Source: Flexithrix dorotheae DSM 6795 (GTDB lineage: Bacteria; Bacteroidota; Bacteroidia; Cytophagales; Flammeovirgaceae). From it: DNA of 64,000 nt. Position numbers and translations under genes: made by a program. The DNA lies in the NCBI RefSeq assembly GCF_000379765.1, contig NZ_KB903430.1, forward strand, positions 778,945 through 842,944, in the 5' to 3' direction. Positions within the stretch are counted from its first letter, which is position 1. Every line of letters starts with the position of its first letter. The notes beneath the pieces were generated by a model that saw nothing but the letters and a program-made list of their open reading frames with translations, searched no databases and had not been told where the DNA came from. Shown here piece by piece: positions 52,226-61,313 of this stretch.

Positions 52226-53878
52226 ATGGCACAGAAAATCTTAAAAGTACACCCGTCCGATAATGTAATTGTAGCCCTTACCGACCTCAAGAAAGGAGAT
52301 CAGGTAACTCTTGACAATATTGATTATGAATTGGTTGACAATGTTCAACAAAAACATAAATTCGCTACCCAGGATTTTAATGTAGGAGATATCGTTACCA
52401 TGTATGGCGTTCCAGTAGGTAAGGCCAGCCAGCCAATCAAAAAAGGTGGAGTGGTGACTACTGAAAACCTGAAACATTACTCCAGCGATTTTTCTGTAAA
52501 GGAGCGAAATACTTCCTGGACAAAACCAGATATTTCCAGGTTTGAAGGCAGAACTTTCAATGGTTATCACAGAAAAGATGGAAAAGTAGGTACCGCCAAT
52601 TTCTGGTTGGTTATTCCCCTTGTGTTTTGTGAAAACAGAAACATCAATATGATAAAGGATGCCATGGTGAAAGAACTTGGCTATTCTGTTGGAAAGAAAT
52701 ATGATTTAAATGTAAAATCACTGGTTGAAAAATATAAAAATGGTTCTGCGGTAAATGAAATTCTGGAAGAAGAAATCATCATGACAGCGGAGGAAAGCAA
52801 GAAAAACAGAATTTTTCCCAATGTGGATGGAATCAAATTCCTCACGCATGAAGGTGGCTGTGGAGGCACAAGGATGGATTCGGATACCTTGTGTAATTTA
52901 TTGGCTGGTTATATCACCAATCCCAATGTGGCAGGCGCAACTGTTTTGAGCCTTGGTTGTCAAAATGCACAACCAGAAATTCTTCAGAATGCCATTAAAG
53001 AAAGAGATCCAAATTTCGAAAAACCGCTCTATATTCTTGAGCAGCAAAAAAGCCAGTCGGAACCAGAATTGATTGCAGAAGCCGTAAAGAAAACTTTTGT
53101 CGGGCTTATACAGGCGAATGAAATTACCAGACAACCTGCGCCATTATCCAAATTGGTGATCGGTCTGGAATGTGGTGGTTCTGATGGTTTTTCAGGAATC
53201 TCCGCAAATCCGGCAGTTGGTCATGTTTCTGATCTGACTGTAGCCTTAGGGGGCACTTCTATTCTATCAGAATTCCCTGAATTATGTGGTGTGGAGCAGG
53301 AATTAAGCGACCGATGTGTGACGGATGAATTGGCTGATAAGTTCAACACTTTAATGAAAACCTACAATGAAAGGGCAGTTGCTTCAGGTTCAGGTTTTGA
53401 TGCCAATCCATCTCCCGGAAATATTAAAGACGGCTTAATTACCGATGCCATTAAATCCGCAGGAGCCGCTAAAAAGGGAGGTACTTCCCCTATTATTGAT
53501 GTTTTGGATTATACCGAACCTGCAGTAAAAAATGGCTTGAATTTGCTTTGTACACCTGGTAATGATGTAGAATCGACTACTGGGCTGGCGGGTTCATGGG
53601 CCAATATTATCCTGTTCACTACGGGTTTGGGAACTCCTACAGGAAATCCGGTTACTCCAACTATTAAAATTTCTTCCAATACGCATTTATCTCAAAGAAT
53701 GTCTGACATTATTGATGTAAATGCAGGAACAGTAATTTCCGGGGAAGATACTATTGAAAGCAAAGGTGAGGAAATGCTGGAATACATTATTGCCGTAGCC
53801 AGTGGAGAAAAAATGCCAAATGCCATGAAACTGGCTCAGGATGATTTTATTCCCTGGAAAAGAGGAGTATCTCTTTAA
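52226..53878 (+). CDS. uxaA: Altronate dehydratase
   Basis: The 550-residue protein combines an N-terminal SAF domain (about 1-80) with the UxaA core: FNGYHRKDGKVGTANFWLVIP, FLTHEGGCGGTRMDSDTLCNLLAGY, LECGGSDGFSGISANPAVG and GNDVESTTGLAGSWANIILFTTG. It removes water from altronate to give KDG, which the KdgK and KdgA enzymes of the locus process. The cysteines in GGCGG and LECGGS are the family's metal-site candidates. The gap to uxaB contains a copy of a GC-rich repeat. Confidence 0.94.
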   Translation: MAQKILKVHPSDNVIVALTDLKKGDQVTLDNIDYELVDNVQQKHKFATQDFNVGDIVTMYGVPVGKASQPIKKGGVVTTENLKHYSSDFSVKERNTSWTKPDISRFEGRTFNGYHRKDGKVGTANFWLVIPLVFCENRNINMIKDAMVKELGYSVGKKYDLNVKSLVEKYKNGSAVNEILEEEIIMTAEESKKNRIFPNVDGIKFLTHEGGCGGTRMDSDTLCNLLAGYITNPNVAGATVLSLGCQNAQPEILQNAIKERDPNFEKPLYILEQQKSQSEPELIAEAVKKTFVGLIQANEITRQPAPLSKLVIGLECGGSDGFSGISANPAVGHVSDLTVALGGTSILSEFPELCGVEQELSDRCVTDELADKFNTLMKTYNERAVASGSGFDANPSPGNIKDGLITDAIKSAGAAKKGGTSPIIDVLDYTEPAVKNGLNLLCTPGNDVESTTGLAGSWANIILFTTGLGTPTGNPVTPTIKISSNTHLSQRMSDIIDVNAGTVISGEDTIESKGEEMLEYIIAVASGEKMPNAMKLAQDDFIPWKRGVSL

Positions 53879-53892
53879 ACTGGAAAGTTAAG

Positions 53893-53972
53893 AACCTTCC
53901 CCCAAACTCGGAGTGCCAAACCACTTCCAGAAGGGGAGAATAGTTTCTCTCATTGAGGGGGCTAGGGGGAGG
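53893..53972. repeat. GC-rich imperfect palindromic repeat (copy 1), between uxaA and uxaB
   Basis: The ends CCTTCCCCC and GGGGGAGG are complementary, and a near-identical right half (ATTGAGGGGGC-AGGGGGAGG) recurs at 60351-60417. It sits in the 152-bp gap between two genes of the same operon. I infer an interspersed extragenic repeat; a nearby transposase is absent. Confidence 0.65.
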
Positions 53973-54030
53973 ATTATTTAACAGCTGGCAATCATGCAAA
54001 TAAAAAAATCATAAAAAATACAAATCAAAA

Positions 54031-55485
54031 ATGGCTGAAAAATTATTAAACAGAACCCTGGAACAAAGAGAAAGACTCCCGGAAAAAATCCTTCAATTCG
54101 GAGAAGGTAATTTCTTGAGAGCTTTTGTCAACTGGATAGTTGATACCATGAACAAAAAGCTGGACTTTAAAGCCGGAGTGGCTGTAGTTCAGCCTATTGA
54201 CAGAGGCCTGGTGGATATGCTCAATGATCAGGATGGGCTTTATACCCTTTACCTGAACGGCATTAAAAATGGGAAGGCAGTAAGTGAGCATCAGGTAATT
54301 GATTGTATTACCAGGGGACTGAATCCTTACAAACAATATGAAGAATACCTGGCTATCGGAGAAAGTAAGGATTTAAAATTTATCATTTCCAATACCACAG
54401 AGGCGGGAATTGCCTTCAATGAAAATGACAAACTGGATGATGCCCCACAACAAAGTTTTCCGGGAAAACTGACCGCTTTATTGCACAAAAGATTTCAAAA
54501 ATTTGGAGGTAGCAAAGAAAGCGGATTGGTATTTATTCCTTGTGAATTAATCGATAAAAATGGGATTAAACTAAAGGCTACCATTCTACAATTTGCTGAT
54601 TTATGGAATCTTGGAGATGATTTTAAAAACTGGATTGAGCAGGATAATATTTTCTGTAATACGTTGGTAGACAGGATTGTACCTGGTTATCCAAGAGATA
54701 AAATAGCAGAAATTACTCAGGAATTAGGCTATAAGGATAATCTTGTGGTAGAAGGAGAACAATTTCATTTATGGGTAATTGAAGCAGGAAAAGCGGTTAG
54801 TGATATTTTCCCAGCTGATCAGGCCGGACTTAATGTAATCTTCACGGATAACCAAACGCCATACAGGACCAGAAAAGTTAGAATTTTGAATGGTGCCCAT
54901 ACTACCATGGTACCGGTGAGCTATTTATATGGGATTGATACGGTGAGAGAAACTGTAGAAGATGAAGTGATGGGGAAATTTGCCAAAGATGCTATTTTTG
55001 AGGAAATCATCCCTACACTGGATTTACCTCAGGAAGAACTGGAAGGGTTTGCCAATGATGTGCTCGATCGATTCAGAAACCCTTATATCAAACATTTCCT
55101 GATTTCTATTTCTCTTAATTCCAATTCAAAATATGAAACCAGGGTATTACCTTCTCTGTTGGAATACACAAAGAGAAAAGGAACACTTCCGGAAAAATTA
55201 ACTTTTGCACTGGCTTCCTTAATAGTCTTTTTTAAAGGAGATAGAAATGGGACAAAAATTGATTTGAAAGACGATCAGGATGTTTTGGAGCTTTACCAAA
55301 AAGTGTGGAGTGAATATGATGGCACTGCAGCAGGAGCGAAAAAACTGGTAAGCGAAGTTTTAGCCTACGAAAAAGTCTGGAAGCAGGACTTAAATAAAGT
55401 AGAAGGCTTAACAGATAAAGTAGCCGGCTACGTCCAAACCATCCTTACCGATGGAATGGAGAAGGCTGTGAAGGCAATTTTGTAA
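54031..55485 (+). CDS. uxaB: Tagaturonate reductase
   Basis: The 484-residue mannitol-dehydrogenase-type protein has [58 protein letters not shown] and [22 protein letters not shown], a set typical of UxaB. It reduces tagaturonate to altronate with NADH, joining the UxaC and UxaA steps. A strong terminator follows, so it ends the locus. Confidence 0.95.
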   Translation: MAEKLLNRTLEQRERLPEKILQFGEGNFLRAFVNWIVDTMNKKLDFKAGVAVVQPIDRGLVDMLNDQDGLYTLYLNGIKNGKAVSEHQVIDCITRGLNPYKQYEEYLAIGESKDLKFIISNTTEAGIAFNENDKLDDAPQQSFPGKLTALLHKRFQKFGGSKESGLVFIPCELIDKNGIKLKATILQFADLWNLGDDFKNWIEQDNIFCNTLVDRIVPGYPRDKIAEITQELGYKDNLVVEGEQFHLWVIEAGKAVSDIFPADQAGLNVIFTDNQTPYRTRKVRILNGAHTTMVPVSYLYGIDTVRETVEDEVMGKFAKDAIFEEIIPTLDLPQEELEGFANDVLDRFRNPYIKHFLISISLNSNSKYETRVLPSLLEYTKRKGTLPEKLTFALASLIVFFKGDRNGTKIDLKDDQDVLELYQKVWSEYDGTAAGAKKLVSEVLAYEKVWKQDLNKVEGLTDKVAGYVQTILTDGMEKAVKAIL

Positions 55486-55506
55486 TATACTGACTATAAA
55501 TGAATT

Positions 55507-55541
55507 GGCAAGGTCTTCTGTGGGAGACCTTGCTTTTTTTA
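55507..55541 (+). terminator. Terminator of the hexuronate locus
   Basis: GCAAGGTCT (55509-55517) and AGACCTTGC (55525-55533) form a 9-bp stem followed by seven Ts, about 20 bp after the uxaB stop. Confidence 0.9.
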
Positions 55542-55570
55542 TTCCGTAGGGTTTTGAATTTTTCTAAAAC

Positions 55571-56188
55571 CTAAAACAAGTGTTTATTATCTCTAATAAA
55601 TGCCACTTTTTTTCTTTTCAATACTTCAAAATCAATTTCGTTGATTTTTTGAGCTAATTCATCCAGATCAAATTCATTTACTTTTATGAAATAATCCTCA
55701 TCTAAATCAAGATCATGTTCTATTCCACAAGCATCTTTTACTTCTCCTGATCTGACTAATTTAAAATAAGCACCGATACACTGTTCCATCAAATGATACA
55801 TTTCCCGATTTCCTATGGCATCATATCCAACATAAGTTTCTCTTGTGAATGCTCCATTACTTTGGAAGAAGAAGTTATAAAAATTTCCATCCAATGAAAT
55901 ACTAGATTCAAATAAATAGGTAGCAAATATAGCCTGAACTCCTGTGGGTAGTTTTAATAAATTTTCCCTTTCACTACAATGATTTTCTTGTTCTATCTGA
56001 TTGAAGGCATAACAAACAATCTTCCATTCAATTTCCTCATCTGTCCAGCTATCAATTAAATTCTCATTCAAAGAATCAACTTCCCTAATTGAATTCAGCC
56101 ATAAACCTGAAAAAACCTCCCCTGGATCGTTTTTCCTTTGTTCATCCTTGTACCGCTGTTTGAGAAGTTTCTTTTGAGCTTTATCCAT
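55571..56188 (-). CDS. DUF4375/DMP19-like protein, unknown function
   Basis: The 205-residue cytoplasmic protein has an alkaline start (MDKAQKKLLKQRYKDEQRK) and a DMP19-like core: TGVQAIFATYLFESSISLDGNFYNFFFQS followed by an acidic tail (EHDLDLDEDYF). From memory this fits the DUF4375 style of small helical proteins. The role is unknown. It is followed on the minus strand by the end of its transcript near the uxaB terminator. Confidence 0.65.
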   Translation of the reverse strand: MDKAQKKLLKQRYKDEQRKNDPGEVFSGLWLNSIREVDSLNENLIDSWTDEEIEWKIVCYAFNQIEQENHCSERENLLKLPTGVQAIFATYLFESSISLDGNFYNFFFQSNGAFTRETYVGYDAIGNREMYHLMEQCIGAYFKLVRSGEVKDACGIEHDLDLDEDYFIKVNEFDLDELAQKINEIDFEVLKRKKVAFIRDNKHLF

Positions 56189-56239
56189 TTATGAGTTCAT
56201 TAAATGTTCTTTAATTTAAAGTCCTGAATTAGTTTTTAT

Positions 56240-56617
56240 TCAATAAGCCCCATTATCATGGGCAATTTTTTCCGGAATTTGTTGAATGGCATCCCAATGT
56301 TCGCATATTTTCCCATTTTCATCAAACCTGAAAAAATCCATGGTAATATATTCCTCATTTCCAGGCCAGGTTTGGTGTGTATGCAACGCCACTAAATCAC
56401 TTTCCGCAATACTTCTCACAAATTCGATAGACTTTTCCGGGTATTCCTTTTGCATTCTTTCAAAATAGTTAATGAAACCTTCCTTGCCATCTTCTACATG
56501 GGGATTATGCTGTATATATTCTTCGCCTACATATTTTTCCACCGCTTCTCTAGGATTTCCTTCATAAGCCATTTTGTAAAAAGCAATTGCGTTTACTTTA
56601 TTCAATTGTAAGTTCAT
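56240..56617 (-). CDS. SnoaL-like (NTF2-fold) protein
   Basis: The 125-residue protein has the SnoaL pattern: VEKYVGEEYIQHNPHVEDGKEGFINYFERM, VRSIAESDLVALHTHQTWPG and MDFFRFDENGKICEHWDAIQQIPE. Such proteins are often annotated as polyketide-cyclase-like or ester-cyclase-like and occur as small stand-alone enzymes of unknown substrate. A perfect dyad (ACAAGT-N6-ACTTGT, 56652-56669) lies 35 bp upstream and may be its operator. Confidence 0.85.
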   Translation of the reverse strand: MNLQLNKVNAIAFYKMAYEGNPREAVEKYVGEEYIQHNPHVEDGKEGFINYFERMQKEYPEKSIEFVRSIAESDLVALHTHQTWPGNEEYITMDFFRFDENGKICEHWDAIQQIPEKIAHDNGAY

Positions 56618-56651
56618 AATATCTTAGTTTTTTGATTTTAAAAATAAGGAG

Positions 56652-56669
56652 ACAAGTTTTTTGACTTGT
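56652..56669. promoter_or_regulatory. ACAAGT-N6-ACTTGT dyad upstream of the SnoaL-like gene
   Basis: Perfect 6-bp arms separated by six bases, 35 bp before the SnoaL ATG. On the plus strand T-runs follow, so it could also be a weak terminator, but no plus-strand gene ends here. A dimeric repressor site is the likelier reading. Confidence 0.4.
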
Positions 56670-56831
56670 TTTTATTAAATAATACAATTTGCAGTGGAAA
56701 TACATTCCAACAGACAGTATGAAAAAGTTTTCCCCTCTATACCAGACTTTTCATGAGCAACTACAGAATCCTTAGGAAATTTCTTAAAACTAAATGATTT
56801 CCCATAACTTTCCAGGTTTGCTATAAATTCC

Positions 56832-56839
56832 TACTTTTG
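56832..56839 (+). promoter_or_regulatory. -7 element (TACTTTTG) upstream of the biotin operon leader
   Basis: TACTTTTG matches TAnnTTTG exactly. The predicted transcription start falls at or next to the ATG at 56847. That would give either a leaderless small ORF or a transcript whose first 380 nt are a leader for bioA. Confidence 0.5.
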
Positions 56840-56846
56840 CTTTTTC

Positions 56847-57239
56847 ATGGAAAGCAAAAATCTGATATCGCCCTCTTTTGTAGTCTTTTCCCGCTGGACC
56901 AGGAAAAGTTTTGCGGTATTTGCCAGTTTAGGCAAGGTGATCAATATCGCCAGACTGGCTGTAGATATTTGTGTGACTTCATTTTGCAAAATTCCTTCTG
57001 TTTTAAGATTGCTCAACTATGAAGCCCAAAAGGAAGGGGATTTTGTAACCTTTGATTTAGAGGAAGAAGGCCAAGGGCTTCCACTCTGGATTTTAGAATT
57101 ATGCTTATTATCAGGTTTAATAAAATTTGATTCTTCCTATTTATTAGGAGATTGTTCAATGATAATCATCAGGCAAAGCCCATGCACTGCATTTTGCAAC
57201 GCATGGGCTTTGTTATTTTCAATAGAAAATGGAAAATAA
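56847..57239 (+). CDS. Small protein of unknown function upstream of bioA (130 aa)
   Basis: The frame starts with ATG, has the segment [29 protein letters not shown] and continues with [22 protein letters not shown]. The C-terminal 25 residues are encoded by a strong hairpin (57174-57212), and the stop overlaps the bioA start by 11 bp. That makes the C-terminus doubtful; the ORF might be a leader rather than a true protein, or the remains of a longer gene. I do not recognise the family. Position makes a role in biotin regulation or uptake conceivable. Confidence 0.45.
   Translation: MESKNLISPSFVVFSRWTRKSFAVFASLGKVINIARLAVDICVTSFCKIPSVLRLLNYEAQKEGDFVTFDLEEEGQGLPLWILELCLLSGLIKFDSSYLLGDCSMIIIRQSPCTAFCNAWALLFSIENGK
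57174..57220 (+). promoter_or_regulatory. Strong hairpin directly before bioA, possible attenuator
   Basis: CAAAGCCCATGC (57174-57185) and GCATGGGCTTTG (57201-57212) are a perfect 12-bp stem, with TGCA/TGCA able to pair inside the loop. TTATTTTC follows, and bioA starts 17 nt after the stem. It looks like a terminator that biotin-gene transcription must pass, or a structure that hides the bioA start. Confidence 0.6.
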
Positions 57240-58524
57240 TTCATTACTCGAATTCGATAAAAAACACATTTGGCACCCTTACACTTCCGCTACTCATCCT
57301 TTGGAGTGCTTTATGGTGAAGGAAGCCCATGGCGTGACTTTAACACTTGACAATGGTCAAAAATTAATTGATGGCATGTCGAGTTGGTGGTCGGTGATTC
57401 ATGGATACAACCATCCTGTTTTGAATGAAGCTTTAAAAAAGCAAACTGACCAGATGGCGCATGTGATGTTTGGCGGACTCACTCACCAACCAGCTATCGA
57501 ACTCGCGCAACAACTACTCTCTGTTGTTCCCAAAGGCCTGGAACATATTTTTTATTGCGATTCTGGATCTGTGGCTGTGGAAGTAGCCATGAAAATGGCC
57601 TTGCAATTCTGGCATGCTTCAGGCAAAGGGCATAAAAATACTTTTGTAACTGTGCGAAAAGGCTACCATGGAGATACCTGGCACGCCATGTCCGTTTGCG
57701 ATCCTGATACAGGGATGCATCATATTTTCAATGATAAACTACCCAGGCAATTCTTTTTGTCTGCGCCAAAATCTAAATTTCATCAGGCATTTCAGGAGGA
57801 TGAATTAATAGAAGCTGAAGAATTTTTAAAGAAAAATGCAGTAAATATTGCCGCTTTTATTTTAGAACCCATAGTTCAGGGAGCCGGGGGAATGCGATTT
57901 TACCATCCTGAATATTTGAAAGGCATAAAAGCCTTGTGCGAAAAATATCAAATCTTACTCATTGCTGATGAAATTGCCACCGGTTTTGGGAGAACCGGGA
58001 AATTATTTGCCTGCGAACATGCACGGATCACTCCGGATATTATGTGTTTGGGAAAAGCCATCACAGGAGGATATATGTCGTTTGCCGCCACCCTGTGCAC
58101 TCAAAAAGTTGCCACCACTATTTCCAGTGGGCCTCCAGGAGTTTTCATGCATGGGCCAACTTTTATGGGAAATCCCCTGGCAGCCTCATTAGCATTGGCC
58201 AGTATCAATTTACTTCTGGAAAGTGACTGGCCACAAAATATTAGCCGGATAGAAAAACATTTGCAACAAAATTTATCCAAACTCCAGAAGCTGGATGCAG
58301 TCAAAGATGTCCGGGTATTGGGAGCCATTGGAGTAGTAGAAATGCAAGAGCCGGTGGACATGCCAGTAATCACCAAAAAGTTTGTGGAAAAAGGCATTTG
58401 GATGCGTCCTTTTGGCAAACTGGTTTACACCATGCCTCCTTTTGTCATTTCCGATGATGAGCTCAGTAAATTGACCAATGGCATTTTTTCCGTAATTGAA
58501 ACACTATATGGAAATGGAAAGTAA
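57229..58524 (+). CDS. bioA: Adenosylmethionine-8-amino-7-oxononanoate aminotransferase
   Basis: The 431-residue class III aminotransferase has [18 protein letters not shown] at the N-terminus (typical of BioA), [17 protein letters not shown], and the PLP-lysine motif [13 protein letters not shown]. It transfers the amino group of S-adenosylmethionine to KAPA to give DAPA in biotin synthesis. The start follows the hairpin. Its end overlaps the start of bioF, so the operon is translationally coupled. Confidence 0.96.
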   Translation: MENNSLLEFDKKHIWHPYTSATHPLECFMVKEAHGVTLTLDNGQKLIDGMSSWWSVIHGYNHPVLNEALKKQTDQMAHVMFGGLTHQPAIELAQQLLSVVPKGLEHIFYCDSGSVAVEVAMKMALQFWHASGKGHKNTFVTVRKGYHGDTWHAMSVCDPDTGMHHIFNDKLPRQFFLSAPKSKFHQAFQEDELIEAEEFLKKNAVNIAAFILEPIVQGAGGMRFYHPEYLKGIKALCEKYQILLIADEIATGFGRTGKLFACEHARITPDIMCLGKAITGGYMSFAATLCTQKVATTISSGPPGVFMHGPTFMGNPLAASLALASINLLLESDWPQNISRIEKHLQQNLSKLQKLDAVKDVRVLGAIGVVEMQEPVDMPVITKKFVEKGIWMRPFGKLVYTMPPFVISDDELSKLTNGIFSVIETLYGNGK

Positions 58525-59626
58525 ATTCAACACAAAACTCGAAGAGCTGAAGGCAGAGGGAAATTTCCGGATTTTGCCAGAACAGCCAGGCCCCAATTTA
58601 CTCAACTTATGTTCCAATGATTATTTGGGATTGGGAAATGATGAGCATTTATATAAAGAATTTCTGAGTGGTCTTTCCCAAAAAAGAGTTCCTTTTACCG
58701 CTTCTTCTTCACGCCTGTTGAGTGGAAACTCCAAGGAATATGGTCAATTGGAAAGCCTGATTTCGACTGCCTATGGGAAAGAAGCCTGTTTGCTGTATAA
58801 CAGCGGGTATCATGCAAATGTGGGAATTATTTCAGCTTTGGCTGGTAAAAATGATTTGATTATCTCTGACAAATTAATTCATGCCAGTTTGATTGATGGT
58901 ATCCGGCTTAGTAAAGCTAATGTGCTGCGGTTCAGGCATCTGGATTACGATCATCTGGAACAAATTTTAGTAAATCACCGCAGTGAATATGATCAGGCTT
59001 TCATTTTAAGTGAGAGTATTTTCAGTATGGATGGAGATTTGGCAGATTTGGAAAAACTGGTGGAGTTAAAGCAAAAATTTAATTGCTTTCTTTATTTAGA
59101 TGAAGCCCATGCTGTTGGGGCAGTAGGGCAAAAAGGATTAGGATTAGCTGAAACCTTTGATTTAATCTCCGAAGTTGATTTTATGGTGGGAACATTTGGA
59201 AAGGCACTGGCTTCGGTTGGCGCTTTTGTATGTTGTAAAAAGCTTTTCAAAGATTACCTGGTGAATCATTCCCGAACTTTGATTTATACCACCGCCCTCC
59301 CCCCGATTAACCTTGCCTGGTCTAAATTCATTTTCGAAAGGCTTCCTGATTTTCAACCGCTGAGAACAGAACTTCAACAACTAAGTTGTCATTTCGCCCA
59401 AAAACTAAGGCAAACTCCTCAAAGCCATATCATCCCATTTGTGATTGGCTCTAATGAAGCTACAATTGCACAATCGAAGCTCCTTCAGAAAAACGGTTTT
59501 CATGTACTCCCCATCAGGTATCCAACAGTGCCAAAAGGGACTGCCAGATTAAGGTTTTCCCTAAATGCCAAAATGACAACTGCACAACTCCAACCCATTA
59601 TTAAACGATTAAAAGGAAATGAATAA
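58508..59626 (+). CDS. bioF: 8-amino-7-oxononanoate synthase
   Basis: I use the ATG at 58508 (a second is at 58514); the frame reaches a TTG at 58496. The PLP enzyme of about 372 residues has [34 protein letters not shown] and the PLP-lysine motif [13 protein letters not shown]. It condenses pimeloyl-ACP with alanine to KAPA. It overlaps bioA upstream and bioG downstream, as expected in one operon. Confidence 0.95.
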   Translation: MEMESKFNTKLEELKAEGNFRILPEQPGPNLLNLCSNDYLGLGNDEHLYKEFLSGLSQKRVPFTASSSRLLSGNSKEYGQLESLISTAYGKEACLLYNSGYHANVGIISALAGKNDLIISDKLIHASLIDGIRLSKANVLRFRHLDYDHLEQILVNHRSEYDQAFILSESIFSMDGDLADLEKLVELKQKFNCFLYLDEAHAVGAVGQKGLGLAETFDLISEVDFMVGTFGKALASVGAFVCCKKLFKDYLVNHSRTLIYTTALPPINLAWSKFIFERLPDFQPLRTELQQLSCHFAQKLRQTPQSHIIPFVIGSNEATIAQSKLLQKNGFHVLPIRYPTVPKGTARLRFSLNAKMTTAQLQPIIKRLKGNE

Positions 59627-60278
59627 AACCTGGCTAAATAAAGCGGAAAACAAAAACTGCATTCTCTTTTTCAATGGCTGGGGAATGGATGAAAATGCCA
59701 TCCGCCATTTAGAGCTTGGAACTTTCGACCTCTGTATGTGGAATGACTATAACCCGCTGGAAAGTATTCCTGAAGAAGAATTTATGCCTTACGAAAAAAT
59801 TTATCTGGTGGCCTGGTCAATGGGGGTTTGGGCAGCAACAGGGGTTTTGGAAAACTCTTCCCTTAAGTTCCAAAAAGCTATTGCCATCAACGGCACACCA
59901 ATTCCCATTCATGATGAATTCGGTATTCCTAAAGCCATATTCCATCATACTTTGGAAAACTGGAATTTAAGGAATCGGGAAAAATTTAATCTGAGAATTT
60001 TTGGAGGAAGAAAACAACTTGAGCTACATCAAAAATTAAAATCCGCAAGAGCTGTGGAAAATCAGCGGTTAGAACTGGAAAATATAGGGATATTAGCCGC
60101 TGAGGAAAAGGGAACAGGTTTCACTTTCCATTGTGCCATGATTGGTCAAAATGATTTAATTTTTTCAAGGCAGAATCAGGTGAATTTCTGGCAGGGAAAA
60201 GTAAGGCTAATGGAAAAAGACATTCCTCATTTCCCATTTGGAATATTTAAGCAGTGGCAGGAAATTATTGATTTGTAA
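59619..60278 (+). CDS. bioG: Pimeloyl-ACP methyl ester esterase, BioG type
   Basis: The 219-residue alpha/beta hydrolase of the DUF452 family has LFFNGWGMDENAIRHLE and the nucleophile elbow VAWSMGVWAA. BioG frees pimeloyl-ACP from its methyl ester, replacing BioH found in other bacteria. The start overlaps the bioF stop by 8 bp. A hairpin with a T-run and a GC-rich repeat lie between it and bioC. Confidence 0.93.
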   Translation: MNKTWLNKAENKNCILFFNGWGMDENAIRHLELGTFDLCMWNDYNPLESIPEEEFMPYEKIYLVAWSMGVWAATGVLENSSLKFQKAIAINGTPIPIHDEFGIPKAIFHHTLENWNLRNREKFNLRIFGGRKQLELHQKLKSARAVENQRLELENIGILAAEEKGTGFTFHCAMIGQNDLIFSRQNQVNFWQGKVRLMEKDIPHFPFGIFKQWQEIIDL

Positions 60279-60294
60279 GGGTAGAGATGATACT

Positions 60295-60334
60295 GGGTCG
60301 AAATCATTTCCAAGGGAATGACCCTGTTTTTTTT
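60295..60334 (+). terminator. Terminator-like hairpin after bioG
   Basis: GGGT with CATTTCC pairs with GGGAATG and ACCC (60295-60324) apart from a 6-nt bulge, and eight Ts follow. It should end or reduce transcription before bioC-bioD. Confidence 0.65.
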
Positions 60335-60350
60335 ATGATTGGGATTAAAA

Positions 60351-60417
60351 AACCTCCCCTGTATCCCCTCTAGAGGGGAATGTTGCTTTCCCCAATTGAG
60401 GGGGCCAGGGGGGAGGT
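60351..60417. repeat. GC-rich imperfect palindromic repeat (copy 2), between bioG and bioC
   Basis: Ends CCTCCCCT and AGGGGGGAGG are complementary. The right half (ATTGAGGGGGCCAGG) matches the copy at 53893-53972, and the centre (AGAGGGGAATG) also aligns. It interrupts the biotin gene series. Confidence 0.7.
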
Positions 60418-60545
60418 AGAACAAGGCAATTATTTTAGTCTTAATCTTTCAATTTCTAAAAGTTAGCGGTACAAATGATTCATCAGGACAAATGTTTGAA
60501 TAAGTAAATATCACCCGAATGGAATGCGCAGACATACAACTAAAA

Positions 60546-61313
60546 ATGATTGAAAAAGAAATTGTAAAAAAGAGGTTTAGGAAAAGTGCCGGGACTTATC
60601 ATCAAAAGGCAAAAATCCAGCAGGAAGTGGTGAAAAAACTGGCTGATATATTCTCCCGGATTTATCCTTCCAGTACCATAAGCAGATTACTGGAAATTGG
60701 CTGTGGTACAGGTTTTTTAACTCAAAAAATATTGAGCAACTTCAATGTAAATCAATTTTTTATTAACGATCTGGTAAATCCTGAAAACATTCTTGAAGCT
60801 CAAATCAAAAACCAACTTTCCTCCAAAAGGGTTAACTACTGCTCTGGAGATGCAGAATCCATAATCCTGCCCACAAACTTAGGGGCAATTGTTTCTGCTT
60901 CCTGTTTCCAGTGGTTCAACGATTTGGAAAGTTTTTTCCATAAAATTTCTCCGCTGATCAATAAAAATGGTCTATTGGCTTTCAGCACTTATGGGCCGGA
61001 AAATTTCAGGGAAATCAAATCTATATTGGGTACGGGACTGGATTACCATTCCAGAGAAACAATCAGCCATTTATTAAAAAGTGATTTTGAAATTTTACAT
61101 GAGGAAGATTGGCTGGATTTACTCAAATTTCAAACTCCTATTAAAGTTTTGAAACATATTAAATCCACAGGTGTCAATGGAATTTCCCATGAGTTTTTGG
61201 GCAAAGAAAAGCTGCAGAACTTCATTTCAGCATACCTGAACCTCTATACAAATCAGGATGATTCGGTGAGTTTAACCTATCATCCAATTATCGTTATTGC
61301 CAGAAAAAAATGA
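60546..61313 (+). CDS. bioC: Malonyl-ACP O-methyltransferase
   Basis: I use the ATG at 60546, which begins MIEKEIVKKRFRKSAGTYHQKA, the usual BioC start; another ATG in frame is at 60519. The SAM-binding motif is LLEIGCGTGFLT. BioC methylates malonyl-ACP so the fatty-acid enzymes can build pimeloyl-ACP methyl ester. It overlaps bioD by an ATGA. Its separation from bioG by a terminator-like hairpin suggests weaker or separate transcription. Confidence 0.92.
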   Translation: MIEKEIVKKRFRKSAGTYHQKAKIQQEVVKKLADIFSRIYPSSTISRLLEIGCGTGFLTQKILSNFNVNQFFINDLVNPENILEAQIKNQLSSKRVNYCSGDAESIILPTNLGAIVSASCFQWFNDLESFFHKISPLINKNGLLAFSTYGPENFREIKSILGTGLDYHSRETISHLLKSDFEILHEEDWLDLLKFQTPIKVLKHIKSTGVNGISHEFLGKEKLQNFISAYLNLYTNQDDSVSLTYHPIIVIARKK

